A stretch of DNA of 64,000 nt, taken from contig JADJWN010000004.1 of the NCBI GenBank assembly GCA_016716335.1, forward strand, positions 186,001 through 250,000, read 5' to 3'. The position numbers were made by a program, and so were the translations under genes. This DNA is from Saprospiraceae bacterium. Its GTDB lineage: Bacteria; Bacteroidota; Bacteroidia; Chitinophagales; Saprospiraceae. Below the pieces are notes generated by a model. That model was not told where the DNA came from, searched no databases, and saw only the letters and a list, made by a program, of their open reading frames with translations. Below, piece after piece: positions 10,245 to 22,841 of the stretch. Positions within the stretch are counted from its first letter, which is position 1; each line of letters opens with the position of its first letter.

Positions 10245-13200
10245 ATGAAATCAAAAGTAAAAACTTTGATAGGCATTGCCATGCACGTTATTTTAGGAGT
10301 AAATTGTGCAATTATGGCACAAACCGAAAGGATACAATATTCCATTTGCGGAAATTGTAATGGGACAAACCCTACGATGGGGCCCAATATAGATTATACT
10401 ATAGATCAGATCAGTAGTGATTTTGGAATGCGGGTGGCTGGTGGAGGAACAAAATTCCATAGAGGAATTGATTATGTTCCACCTTCAAATGCATCTGTTA
10501 TTGCTGTTAGGGGAGGTATTATTTCATCAATAGTAGGTACAGGATTAAAAAGCATTACAGTTCGTCATAATGATGGAAGTTATTATTCATATCTTCATAT
10601 TTTTGGAAATAATATACCTACAAATCCACCAACTGATTTTATCAGAGATGGAGCTTTTGTATTGCACCGAATTGGTAGCACTGGTCGATTTGCCATCTTG
10701 AATTTAGCCAGTGGACAGGGGTATTGTCATGCAAATGCTGATGTGAATAAAGTTATTACCTATAATAAAAGACAATTTACACTCACCCGAAATGTAAATA
10801 CCGGAGATGCAATTGCCCCTGTTGGAACCAGCCTTGGATATCTACACCACCTTCACATTTCAAAAATTGAAGATGGTGTAACAAGACCAAATAATCAAAC
10901 AGATTATTGGAATTCGGAAACCCATAGCATCGACCCTTGGACAAGCATCATCACAACTCCTACGACATTAACCAGCCGGGTAAGGACAAGAAAACCTTTT
11001 GTGTTCTCCGGTAATACTTCTGATCATAATCGGGGTACAGATAACTGGGGTACTATCCATCTGATTTATCCAAACCCCGACAGCACCCGTAACCCATTAG
11101 GCAGAAATGTATTTCAGGTTGAGGTGGAAATGGAAAATGCAAGGATAGGAAGCCGATATGACAGGTACGATAATGTTGTCATGAATGCCGATATAGTGAG
11201 ATTAGAGTTTAGGTCACCTTATACAAAAAATTGGCAAACAATACTGGGATCTGACTATGAAGGATACTTCAGAATTAACCCTTTGGATAGTTTTACTATA
11301 TATCCTTCAAGGATAAATAATGAATACGGCGATATAATAATCAGAGAATCTGGTATAGTTCCTTTTGCATATAGAACTGCAGGAAATAATATTCCGCGTC
11401 AATCCGGATCTTTTCAGCGGATTTCATCCAAGGGATTATTTCTTATTCTCTGACATATATCCGAGAATTATTAAGGAGTCTACTCCCAAATCCTACTTCT
11501 CCTGTATTATTGGCAGATACACCAAAAAGGGCAAGATATAATGATGGGAAATACTTTTTTAGATCAAAAGTTTTCAATATTCATAATGATTCCATTACAT
11601 CTGATTCTGTTAGTTGCATTATCGACAACTTCAAACCCTACATAGAGCAATTTACAGCAAGCATTAATGGTAGTGCATTTTACATACTCGAAAGAACAGG
11701 AAATGAAGGTGTAGCAAATATGTTCGATGACGGATATGTCACCAATCAGCACGACCAGCTTAATGCAAATATTTCTGATATCGGCGTAAACCTGCTGAAT
11801 GTCAAAGTACGAACCTCAGAAATGATGAAAAATCTGAAAATTGCTCACAAAAAAGCAGGAAATGCACAATTTTCGAATTATTTAAACATGGTTCAAAATG
11901 AATCTGACAGCCTGATTTGGGAAGCTAATATTTTTGGAGTCTTCATGCAGGGGGACGATCTTAATGTCAGAATCACATGAGAAGATTTAAATGAAAATAA
12001 AATTCTCAATATTTATGACTCTTCATCCAAAAACACACCAAACAAACAAGTAAAAATACCCACCCGGAATGGTATTGGAATAAATGACTGGACAAACTAT
12101 CAGAGTCCTCCCAATAATGAAGGTGAATGACCAATTTGACTTCTCCATCAGAAGCTGCGGCGGCAGAAGTTCAAATACAGATTATTGTGCATTACTATCT
12201 AATGTACAGGTAACAGAATAAACATACTCTGTCCCTATTTCCAAAATCAAAGTAAAGGGATTGGAGAATAATTACGATGATTTTACAATAACATGGACAG
12301 TTGAGCATGGACAAATCATATCTGAATATGAACATACAGATGAGATCGAAGTATATCCCGGATTGTATTGTTACAGGATCGAAGCACTGCACAGTTGTTG
12401 CTATGCGGATGGATGTATTGAAGTTCATCAGGGCAATCTGAATCAGTTTGTGGAAATCACCACACAAGTTGAAAGGCACGTATGTGGCAGCGGTAACGGC
12501 AGGGCATTGATAACAGGAGTCAAGGTTAACGGTGAGAATTTAGATGTTCTTGGCAGCAATTTTAATTTTAATTTGGAGTACAGGAGTACTGTGAAAGGTA
12601 TTCATGCACCGCTGGAGTTTATGCTGTTACGGTAACGGGCATACAATCCGGTTGCAGTAACACTGCAGAATTGACAATAGAAGATATTCAAATAGAGCTC
12701 AATGCTGAAATCAATCCTGCAGGATGCGTTGGAGGAGGCTCTATTTGGGTTTTCCCAGAATATTCACATGATTTTATCAGTGATGATGATCTGAGATATG
12801 AATGGAGTAACGGAGCCACAACGGATTACATAGATGACCTCATTCCAGGCACTTATTGTGTCACGGTGAGTTATGGCATAAATGGGTATTGCAGTGTTTC
12901 GAAATGTTTTGAAGTTGCTCATTTTAATGTCAGCGCCACTGTCAAAGATATTTGCCTTCAAGGTACAGGAAGCATCTCCTTAGAAGTTTCCAGAGGTGCT
13001 GAACCCTATACATACAAATGGAGCAATGACAGATCAGGGCTTCCGGCCATTACCGGGAAAAACAGCGGTATATACACGGTCACCATCACAGATACTAATG
13101 GCTGTTCTGTGGTGGGCGAATATGAAATTAAAATTAAAGAGCTTGATTTAACCGGAATTATTTCTAATCCAACATTATGTAGTCTGGACGAAACTTCTGA

Positions 13201-13303
13201 CATAGAAGTGATTTTACATAATGGGAAAGAGCCTTATATATATCAATGGAGCTCGGGAGACACATATAGACAAAATATATACGTAATATATATATATATA
13301 TAA
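10245..13303 (+). pseudogene. type A M23 peptidase with SprB-repeat tail (unit 1), several lesions
   Basis: An intact frame 10245-11453 gives a signal peptide (cleavage near AIMAQ) and an M23/LytM-like domain with both zinc motifs: HRGID (residues 72-76) and HHLH (201-204). Such enzymes cut peptidoglycan cross-bridges or related peptides. Frames then continue as 11510-11980 (IDNFKPYIEQF region), 12261-12635 and 12671-13303 (SprB-like repeats such as PYTYKWSNDRSG and YEWSNGATTDYIDDL). Breaks: a small deletion near 11415, an in-frame TGA at 11978, a mutated stretch near 12123, an in-frame TAA at 12219 and a frameshift near 12570. The frame ends inside the AT tract with no T9SS domain. The N-terminal part alone could still give a secreted peptidase of about 400 residues. 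Confidence 0.75.
11621..13303 (+). repeat. common SprB tail repeat, copy 1
   Basis: From the IDNFKPY codons to the AT tract this stretch is almost identical to 16186-17860 and 20777-22457, although the sequences upstream of the junction differ (type A versus type B bodies). Confidence 0.88.
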
Positions 13304-13669
13304 TTATATATGAGCATATTGGTACGGTTATTGAATCCTGATAAAATGAAAAATACCTGAAAGACTATCTCACAGTGATAAGAAAGCTATAATTGAGATA
13401 ATTACTTTAAATTCCTGTATAGTGTGGTTTGATCGATGGTGTTTGGTATTGGATGCTTAATTTAAAGCCAGAGAATAGATCATAAGTGGAATATGAATTT
13501 GTAATGCTGCCAGGTGCTTGAAGTAAATACCCAGTGTGCCCTTTACAATTGGAAATATAAATGGGTTTTATACACGGATTGTACTTTTAGAGTCTTTTAA
13601 AGAACGGATACAGAACTAACATAAAACATAAGTTTAATACAATATTTTATCAACTCAAAAAAAGGGAAA
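13304..13669 (+). other. inter-cassette spacer, beta type (copy 1)
   Basis: Spacer before the unit 2 lipoprotein. It is near-identical to 22458-22841 except for several single-base length differences in short runs, and it differs from the alpha spacers in its central part. No gene is supported. Confidence 0.75.
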
Positions 13670-14765
13670 ATGACAATACATTACAACATCAGATGCACAC
13701 TCGCCTTTTTAGTATTTATGGGCTTTACTGCGCTCCTTATGCTCTCATGCGGAGGGTGTGGGAGTGGGAAGGTTCAAAAGATACCAAATGAAGTACTAAA
13801 AAATAATGAATCTGCTTTACAGACAAACGATGATACATTGAAGTATTTATTTATGGATGATCCGGTTCTAAGTAAACTAAAATTAACCCAGTTACCCAAA
13901 GCGGAAGTGATTACAGAATATGATGATAGCGGTATAGGTGTGGCTACGCATATGTTTGATGAGAATGGGAAATACTTGGGGGTTTTTGACCCTGCACCAT
14001 GGGAAAAGGGAAAAAGTCTTGATGAGTTCATGCTAAAATATCAAAATGAATTGAAGGAACCATTGGAAATTAATGAAGAAACGAGAGAATTGTACTGGAA
14101 TGAACTAAAAACCCTTGGTTATAAAATACCAAAAAATAAGTTTAACGAAATTAGAACCATTTATGGTTATGGATTAACAATTGGACCAGCCATACAATGG
14201 TATACGGCAGAAGATTCTAAAAAAGCTTATGCATTTGTTGGTACAAGAGTATTGTGTTTAAAAAAGCATATTTACGATGACCAATGCGATATCTTTTTTC
14301 ATGAAACTTATTTATTTGACTATACTGGTAAATTGAAAAAAATATATAATTATGATGAAATGGGGGAATATTTGAAGATTTTTGAAGGAGGTAAAAGCGG
14401 AATTTCTGAATATAGAAATTCGGACTGGGGTCCTGAACCTCTATTAAATCGCTACAAATTTATCATAATTTTGAAAATGGTAATTATTTTGATTTCAACC
14501 ACACGATATATTTGAAATTTTTAAAACTTATCCCTACAGTGCTGAGATTTTTTTTATTGACATAAAAGAGTCTAAAATTAATATAGTATATTCAATAAAT
14601 GACAATGAAAGAAGCTATATCAATTTAATTATTGATGTAAACCAAAAATTCGGATATTTTAAAACTTTTCAATTTCCCGATGATAATGAATTGATTTGGA
14701 AATTTATGACCAAACCTGACGGAAGTAAAATAGATCTGTCTGAATATGAAATTATAAAATTTTAG
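13670..14765 (+). pseudogene. type A lipoprotein of unit 2 (beta leader), frameshifted
   Basis: The leader MTIHYNIRCT... with lipobox LMLSC is the beta variant; the mature part is type A (KVQK, MDDPVLSKLKLTQLPKAEVITEYD, THMFDENGKYLGVFD), like unit 1. The first frame runs to 14515. After about 14459 the reading continues in other frames (YHNFENGNYFDFN, then DIKESKINIVYSIND) and rejoins the unit 1 ending GSKIDLSEYEIIKF at 14765. At least two single-base shifts are needed. The middle (about residues 120-160) differs markedly from unit 1, so this is a divergent paralogue, not a simple copy. Function unknown. Confidence 0.7.
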
Positions 14766-14813
14766 CAAAGAGAAACTACTTAAAGAAAATAATATCAAAA
14801 AATAAATAGTATT

Positions 14814-17800
14814 ATGAAATCAAAAGTAAAAAACTTTGATAGGCATTGCCATGCACGTTATTTTAGGAGTAAATTGTGCAATTATGGCACAAACCGAAAG
14901 GATACAATATTCCATTTGCGGAAATTGTAATGGGACAAACCCTACGATGAGGCCCAATATAGATTATACTATAGATCAGGACAGTAGTGATTTTGGAATG
15001 CGGGTGGCTGGTGGAGGAACAAAATTCCATAGAGGAATTGATTATGTTCCACCTTCAAATGCATCTGTTATTGCTGTTAGGGGAGGTATTATTTCATCAA
15101 TTGTAGGCACGGGGCTAAAAAGCATTACAGTTCGTCATAATGATGGAAGTTATTATTCATATCTTCATATTTTTCGTAATGATATACCAACATCTCCACC
15201 CACAAATAATATCCGTGAAGGTGCTTTTGTCTTGCACATTATTCCATCTTTCAAGCAACAACAGACACGCCATATTAAATTTGGCTAGTGGAATCGGATA
15301 TTGTCATGATCCAATAGATATAGGTAAGAACATTACATACAATGGAAGACAATTTATACTGACTCGTAATGTTACCCAAGGACATGCTATAGCTCCTGTA
15401 GGAGATAGTCATACAGGTACAAGAAAGTACCACCTTCACATTTCAAAAATCGAAGCCGGAGGATTAGGGGCTTTTAATTCTCAAACCCATAGCATCGACC
15501 CTTGGACAAGCATCATCACAACTCCTACAACATTAACCAGTCGGATAAGGACAAGAAAACCTTTTGTGTTCTCCGGTAATACTTCTGATCATAATCGGGG
15601 TACAGATAACTGGGGTACTATCCATCTGATTTATCCAAACCCCGACAGCACCCGTAACCCATTAGGCAGAAATGTATTTCAGGTTGAGGTGGAAATGGAA
15701 AATGCAAGGATAGGAAGCCGATATGACAGGTACGATAATGTTGTCATGAATCTCGATATAGTGAGATTAGAGTTTAGGTCACCTTATACAAAAAATTGGC
15801 AAACAATACTGGGATCTGACTATGAAGGATACTTCAGAATTAACCCTTTGGATAGTTTTACTATATATCCTTCAAGGATAAATAATGAATACTACTATAT
15901 AATAATCAGAGAATCTGGTATAGTTCCTTTTGCATATAGAACTGCTGGAGATAATATTCCGGGTCAATCCGGATCTTTTACGGCCGGATTTCATCCAAGG
16001 GATTATTTCTTATTCTCTGACATATATCCGAGAATTATTAAGGAGTCTACTCCAAATCCTACTTCTCCTGTATTATTGGCAGATACACCAAAAAGGGCAA
16101 GATATAATGATGGGAAATACTTTTTTAGATCAAAAGTTTTCAATATTCATAATGATTCCATTACATCTGATTCTGTTAGTTGATTATCGACAACTTCAAA
16201 CCCTACATAGAGCAATTTACAGCAAGCATTAATGGTGAGCGTTTACATACTCGAAAGAACAGAAATGAAGGTGTAGCAAATATGTTCGATGACGGATATG
16301 TCACCAATCAGCACGACCAGCTTAATGCAAATATTTCTGATATCGGCGTAAACCTGCTGAATGTCAAAGTACGAACCTCAGAAATGATGAAAAATCTGAA
16401 AATTGCTCACAAAAAGCAGGAAATGCACAATTTTCGAATTATTTAAACATGGTTCAAAATGAATCTGACAGCCTGAATTGGGAAGCTAATATTTTGGAGT
16501 CTTCATGCAGGGGGACGATCTTAATGTCAGAATCACATGAGAAGATTTAAATGAAAATAAAATTCTCAATATTTATGACTCTTCATCCAAAAACACACCA
16601 AACAAACAAGTAAAAATACCCACCCGGAATGGTATTGGAATAAATGACTGGACAAACTATCAGAGTCCTCCCAATAATGAAGGTACTGACCAATTTGACT
16701 TCTCCATCAGAAGCTGCGGCAGAAGTTCAAATACAGATTATTGTGCATTACTATCTAATGTACAGGTAACAGAATAAACATACTCCTGTCATATTTCCAA
16801 AATCAAAGTAAAGGGATTGGAGAATAATTACGATGATTTTACAATAACATGGACAGTTGAGCATGGACAAATCATATCTGAATATGAACATACAGATGAG
16901 ATCGAAGTATATCCCGGATTGTATTGTTACAGGATCGAAGCACTGCACAGTTGTTGCTATGCGGATGGATGTATTGAAGTTCATCAGGGCAATCTGAATC
17001 AGTTTGTGGAAATTACCACACAAGTTGAAAGGCACGCATGTGGTGGTGATAATGGCAGGGCTTTGATAACAGGAGTCAAGGTTAACGGTGAGAATTTAGA
17101 TGTTCTTGGCAGCAATTTTAATTTTAATTGGAGTACGGGGAGTACTGTGAAAGGTATTCATGCACCCGCTGGAGTTTATACTGTTACGGTAACGGGCATA
17201 CAATCCGGTTGCAGTAACACTGCAGAATTGACAATAGAAGATATTCAAATAGAGCTCAATGCTGAAATCAATCCTTCAGGATGTGGTGGCGGAGGTTCCA
17301 TTTGGGTTTACCCAGAATATTCACATGATTTTATCAGTGATGATGATCTGAGATATGAATGGAGCAATGGAGCCACAACGGATTACATAGATGACCTCAT
17401 TCCAGGCACTTATTGTGTCACGGTGAGTTATAACGTATATTCAAATTGCAGTTTTACAAAGTGTTTTGAAATTACTCCTTTTAATGTTATTGCCAATGTC
17501 AAAGATATTTGCCTCCAGGGTACAGGAAGCATTTCATTAGAAGTTTCCGGAGGTGCTGAACCCTATACATACAAATGGAGCAATGACAGATCAGGGCTTC
17601 CGGCCATTACCGGGAAAAACAGCGGTATATACACGGTCACCATCACAGATACTAATGGCTGTTCTGTGGTGGGCGAATATGAAATTAAAATTAAAGAGCT
17701 TGATTTAACCGGAATTATTTCTAATCCAACATTATGTAGTCTGGACGAAACTTCTGACATAGAAGTGATGGTACATAATGGGGAAGAGCCTTATATATAT

Positions 17801-17860
17801 ATCAATGGAGCTCGGGGGACACATATAGATAAAATATATACGTAATATATATATATATAG
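14814..17860 (+). pseudogene. type A M23 peptidase with SprB-repeat tail (unit 2), several lesions
   Basis: The ATG at 14814 starts the same signal peptide as in unit 1, but an extra A in the AAAAAA run near 14829 breaks it. Frames then run 14836-15288, 15140-16183, 16180-16446 and 16817-17845. The HRGID motif and a HLHISKIE segment are present in separate frames. A variant patch (residues about 118-180 of the original) differs from unit 1. The tail carries the same in-frame TGA (16538) and TAA (16775) as units 1 and 3. The SprB stretch 16817-17845 is intact as one frame until an indel shortly before the AT tract. No T9SS domain is present. Confidence 0.72.
16186..17860 (+). repeat. common SprB tail repeat, copy 2
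   Basis: Second copy of the shared tail. It differs from copy 1 mainly by indels in short runs and by a replaced patch (YNVYSNCSFTKCFEI instead of YGINGYCSVSKCFEV) that is shared with copy 3. Confidence 0.88.
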
Positions 17861-18234
17861 AATTATATATGAGCATATTGGTACGGTTATTGAATCCTGA
17901 TAAAATGAAAAAATACCCTGAAAGACTATCTCACAGTGATAAGAAAGCTATAATTGAGAAAAATACGTTAAATTTCCTGTTGTGTAAAGTGCTTTTGATG
18001 GATGGTGCCTGATAATGGATGCTGATTTAAAACCAGTTGTTGTACTACAGGTGATATGGGCAAATCTTAATGTGTTATAAGTCCGGTGAAGGAAATAATC
18101 AGTGTAGCATAAACAAAAAGAATTATTCTTTCGTGTACATAGAGTTTAATTAATATTATGATAAGCGACAGGTGGGCAAACAATAAAAAATTGAATTTTA
18201 ATACAATATTTTATCAACTCAACAAAAAGGGAAA
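17861..18234 (+). other. inter-cassette spacer, alpha type (copy 2)
   Basis: Nearly identical to 8719-9091 from about 17955 onward; the first 90 bp instead resemble the beta spacers (GGTACGGTTATTGAATCCTG). It is therefore itself a mosaic. No gene is supported. Confidence 0.7.
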
Positions 18235-19454
18235 ATGACAAAACATTTCAAAATCAGATGCACTATTGCCTTTTTGGTATTTACCGGCTTTACTGCGCTG
18301 CTTATGCTCTCCTGCGGAGGGTGTGGGAGTGGGAAGTTAGCGCAAAATGTAAATAATCAAATATCTGAAAGTGCAACTGAAAAACAAAACAATAATAATA
18401 CAGAAGTTAGCGACACTTCATCTGGAGTAAGTGTAAATAATACTGCTTCTTATTCTGAGCCAAAACTAACAATTAAAAGAAACTATTTGGGAAAGGTAAT
18501 TAATCTTGGAGTGAATCCTGAACATCCCGGTGGTGAGGCCTGGACGACGATTTGGGAAGAAGATATACATGATCCCCTGTTCGAGCGCAAAAACAGGATA
18601 TGTCAACTGTCGCCTACTGTTTTATTGTATCGACGATTTCCGTCAGAAGTGGCTAAAAACTTCTTTTACCTGGATCAACCGGAAAAAATTGAATTTTTAG
18701 ATTCTACCTATAAAACAATAAAAACTGTCGATATCTGGAAAAACAGACCTTATCAAGGCCTTAAAAATGCTAAGATGACATATTGGAATTTTGATGGTGA
18801 AGCTATGGGCACAATCCCTTATTCAGAACAAAAATCTCCCATTACCCCCAATGAATATAGTTTATTTACCCATGTTCGATCAGAAGGCAATCATGTGATT
18901 GTGAACTATGAACTGAGATATATCAAAAATAGTAAACAATGGGGCATGGAAACGAGCGATGTAGTAGCAGTTAAACACACTCTTCATATTTATGATTTGC
19001 AAGGGAATCTCAAATACGAATTGAAAGACTTACCATCTATCGATGAGGCCGTGGTGAGTAATGATGGCAGATATATGATGTATGTCTTTGGCGGTATGGG
19101 CTTAGCTACGGCCAATAGCCCTTTTGGTACCATAGAGCGACCAGGGTGGGCACTCATGCGACTGGAAGACCAGAAAATAGTATATCAGGAATACACGGAT
19201 GATGGGAAATTGGCTTTTAATAGGTTGAGTATGCAACAATCGTTGTTACACAATGCATATTCTACACCTTCAAATGATATTGATTATGATAGAATGATTT
19301 TTTTGATCAAGCTAACACTACAATATATATTAAGAATTTAACTCGAAATGAATTTGATAAAATAGCAACCGAGTACAAAACTACAGGTAATATGGATTGG
19401 GGATACTATATAGAAAAATTCAATTTTGACCAAATCAAAATAGAAGAAAAATAA
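18235..19454 (+). CDS. type B lipoprotein of unit 3 (alpha leader), one frameshift
   Basis: Lipoprotein of about 406 residues. The alpha leader MTKHFKIRCT... with lipobox LMLSC joins at GGCGSGK to a type B mature part: a Ser/Asn/Thr-rich linker (NNQISESATEKQNNNN), then a region with GGEAWTTIWEEDIHDP, a repeated HVRSEGNHVIVNYELR and VFGGMGLATANSPFG, suggestive of a beta-propeller-like fold (inference). A T run at about 19297 seems one base short; correcting it restores the same IKIEEK ending at 19454 as in unit 4. No known family recognised. It precedes the type B M23 gene by 32 bp. Confidence 0.75.
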
Positions 19455-19486
19455 CCAAATAATAACTTTCTAAAAATCAAGATAAA

Positions 19487-22457
19487 ATGAGAAATGTCAC
19501 ATTTCTTCTGGTATTGCTTTGTCAATACCAGAGCAGCATACATGCACAATCTCCGGGCTTCCGTACCTTTGATCAGTCCTCTGGTACCATCGGCGCAGTA
19601 CAAACCATGCCTACCAATGCCATCGCCGATGATTTCGGTCCAAGAAATCTGGCCAAGACCTACTGGCATGGCGGTATAGACTTCAATACCAGCCAAGGTG
19701 CAGGAGAAGCACAGCGGTGGTGGATGATCGTAAGCCCGCAGGCTGGCATCATAGCAGACTTTGATAGACTCACACATGGCGTAGCTGAGTATAAATATGG
19801 ATTGATCAATGTCACAGATGACGAAGGTAACGGCAGTCATACCTGGGCTTTCGGACATGTATTTGACAAGTCTGCTCAATTTTATAATAAATTTAACCAT
19901 GCAATAGTTTTAAATAGATGTGAATTTCCACGTACTGATAAATGGGGTCTCCACCTGAGAATGAACAATGCCAATAATCAACCGGTTACCATAACCTACG
20001 GGCAGATAGCCGGAGCTACTCTAAAAGTCAATGGTGTCGAATATACCACCACAAATATTGTCAACACTACCGATCCTTTTCTGCCATTGGGAAACAGCGG
20101 CAATGAAGATTCCAATTATGCTGTACATCTACACCTGAATACACTACCCTACAATACAGAAATCACAGGTAGTCTTCCCACCTCTCCCAATGGAGATCCG
20201 GCGCAATATCTAAATATAGACAGACCAGATTATAGAATAACAGCAATCAGCCAGGGTTCTAATGAATTAGCAGGCGTATTCCTAAAATATCCTGGCACAA
20301 AACCCACTAAAATTCGTGTCCGTACATACATGTCCGGTGAAGGAGATGGAACCAACAGATATAATAAGCTTATGGATATGGACAAAGTGGAGCTACAGAT
20401 AAAAAAATCATCCGACAACGAATACCAAAGGATAATTGGTGACCAGATTGAAGCCATCATTTCCGAGGGTGGCAGATTAGGCGAACCTGTAATTAACCAT
20501 AAAAATCCGGTAAATAAATCTGACTGGTTATCTACGGGAATTAATTCAAATGCTTATAATGCAGCAACAACTGGTCCTAATGAAAGAAATCCATGGGATG
20601 ATTATTATTTCACAGATTTTAAAACAAGGATTCATATTGATGATCAATTTAATAACAAAACCCAGATAGCTGATATCCCTTCAAACAGCCGTTATTCTGA
20701 TGGAAAATATAAAATCAGGGTGAAGGCAACTACCAGCAATAATGGAATTGTTTACTCTCCTGAGCTAGATTACAGAATCGACAACTTCAAACCCTACATA
20801 GAGCAATTTACAGCAAGCATTAATGGTAGTGCATTTTACATACTCGAAAGAACAGGAAATGAAGGTGTAGCAAATATGTTCGATGACGGATATGTCACCA
20901 ATCAGCACGACCAGCTTAATGCAAATATTTCTGATATCGGCGTAAACCTGCTGAATGTCAAAGTACGAACCTCAGAAATGATGAAAAATCTGAAAATTGC
21001 TCACAAAAAGAAGGAAATGCACAATTTTCGAATTATTTAAACATGGTTCAAAATGAATCTGACAGCCTGATTTGGGAAGCTAATATTTTGGAGTCTTCAT
21101 GCAGGGGGACGATCTTAATGTCAGAATCACATGAGAAGATTTAAATGAAAATAAAATTCTCAATATTTATGACTCTTCATCCAAAAACACACCAAACAAA
21201 CAAGTAAAAATACCCACCCGGAATGGTATTGGAATAAATGACTGGACAAACTATCAGAGTCCTCCCAATAATGAAGGTACTGACCAATTTGACTTCTCCA
21301 TCAGAAGCTGCGGCGGCAGAAGTTCAAATACAGATTATTGTGCATTACTATCTAATGTACAGGTAACAGAATAAACATACTCCTGTCATACTTCCAAAAT
21401 CAAAGTAAAGGGATTGGAGAATAATTACGATGATTTTACAATAACATGGACAGTTGAGCATGGACAAATCATATCTGAATATGAACATACAGATGAGATC
21501 AAGTATATCCCGGATTGTATTGTTACAGGATCGAAGCACTGCACAGTTGTTGCTATGCGGATGGATGTATTGAAGTTCATCAGGGCAATCTGAATCAGTT
21601 TGTGGAAATTACCACACAAGTTGAAAGGCACGTATGTGGCAGCGGTAACGGCAGGGCATTGATAACAGGAGTCAAGGTTAACGGTGAGAATTTAGATGTT
21701 CTTGGCAGCAATTTTAATTTTAATTGGAGTACGGGGAGTACTGTGAAAGGTATTCGTGCACCCGCTGGAGTTTATACTGTTACGGAAACGGGCATACAAT
21801 CCGGTTGCAGTAACACTGCAGAAGTGACAATAGAAGATATTCAAATATAGCTCAATGCTGAAATCAATCCTTCAGGATGTGGTGGCGGAGGTTCCATTTG
21901 GATTTATCCTGAATATTCACATGATTTTATCAGTGATGATGATCTGAGATATGAATGGAGTAATGGAGCCACAACGGATTACATAGATGACCTCATTCCA
22001 GGCACTTATTGTGTTACGGTGAGTTATAACGTATATTCAAATTGCAGTTTTACAAAGTGTTTTGAAATTACTCCTTTTAATGTTATTGCCAATGTCAAAG
22101 ATATTTGCCTTCAAGGCACTGGAAGCATCTCCTTAGAAGTTTCCAGAGGTGCTGAACCCTATACATACAAATGGAGCAATGACAGATCAGGGCTTCCGGC
22201 CATTACCGGGAAAAACAGCGGTATATACACGGTCACCATCACAGATACTAATGGCTGTTCTATGGTGAGAGAACATGAAATTAAAATTAAGAAGCTTGAT
22301 TTAACCGGAATTATTTCTAATCCAACATTATGTAGTCTGGACGAAACTTCAGACATAGAAGTGATGGTACATAATGGGAAAGAGCCTTATCTATATATCA
22401 ATGGAGCTCGGGAGACACATATAGATAAAATATATACGTAATATATATATATATATA
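19487..22457 (+). pseudogene. type B M23 peptidase with SprB-repeat tail (unit 3), several lesions
   Basis: Frame 19487-21040 encodes a signal peptide (cleavage near IHAQS) and a type B M23-like domain with HGGID (residues 61-65) and HLH (214-216), followed by a beta-rich region and the shared IDNFKPYIEQF segment. A one-base deletion in an A run near 21008 ends the frame. The tail continues with the shared TGA (21132) and TAA (21372), a missing base near 21500, frame 21515-21850, an extra stop at 21849 (ATA TAG in place of ATA GAG) and frame 22019-22441. No sorting domain is visible. The first 517 residues may still be made and secreted. Confidence 0.74.
20777..22457 (+). repeat. common SprB tail repeat, copy 3
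   Basis: Third copy of the tail, here fused to a type B body. Identity to copies 1 and 2 begins at the IDNFKPY codons; upstream (SPELDYR) there is no similarity to type A bodies. Confidence 0.88.
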
Positions 22458-22841
22458 GAATTATATATGAGCATATTGGTACGGTTATTGAATCCTGATA
22501 AAATGAAAAAATACCCTGAAAGACTATCTCACAGTGATAAGAAAGCTATAATTGAGATAATTACTTTAAATTTCCTGCAGTATAGTGTGGTTTTGATCGA
22601 TGGTGTTTGGTATTGGATGCTTAATTTAAAGCCAGAGAATAGATCATAAGTGGAATATGGAATTTGTAATGCTGTCCAGGCCGCTTGAAGTAAATACCCA
22701 GTGTGCCCTTTACAATTGGAAAATATAAATGTGGGTTTTTATACACGGATTGTACTTTAGAGTCTTTTTAAAGAACGGATACAGAACTAACATAAAACAT
22801 AAAGTTTAATACAATATTTTATCAACTCAAAAAAAGGGAAA
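22458..22841 (+). other. inter-cassette spacer, beta type (copy 2)
   Basis: Near-identical to 13304-13669. A 60-codon frame (22467-22649) lies in it, but the same frame is broken in the other three spacers, so I do not call a gene. Confidence 0.75.

Noticed and set aside
11978..21374. Recoding of TGA as an amino acid in the cassette tails
   Set aside because: A TAA interrupts the same frame soon after, and intact genes in the window (for example the BatA-like gene) use TGA as a normal stop.
22467..22649. 60-codon frame in the beta spacer
   Set aside because: The equivalent frame is broken in the other three spacers; no start signal or family.
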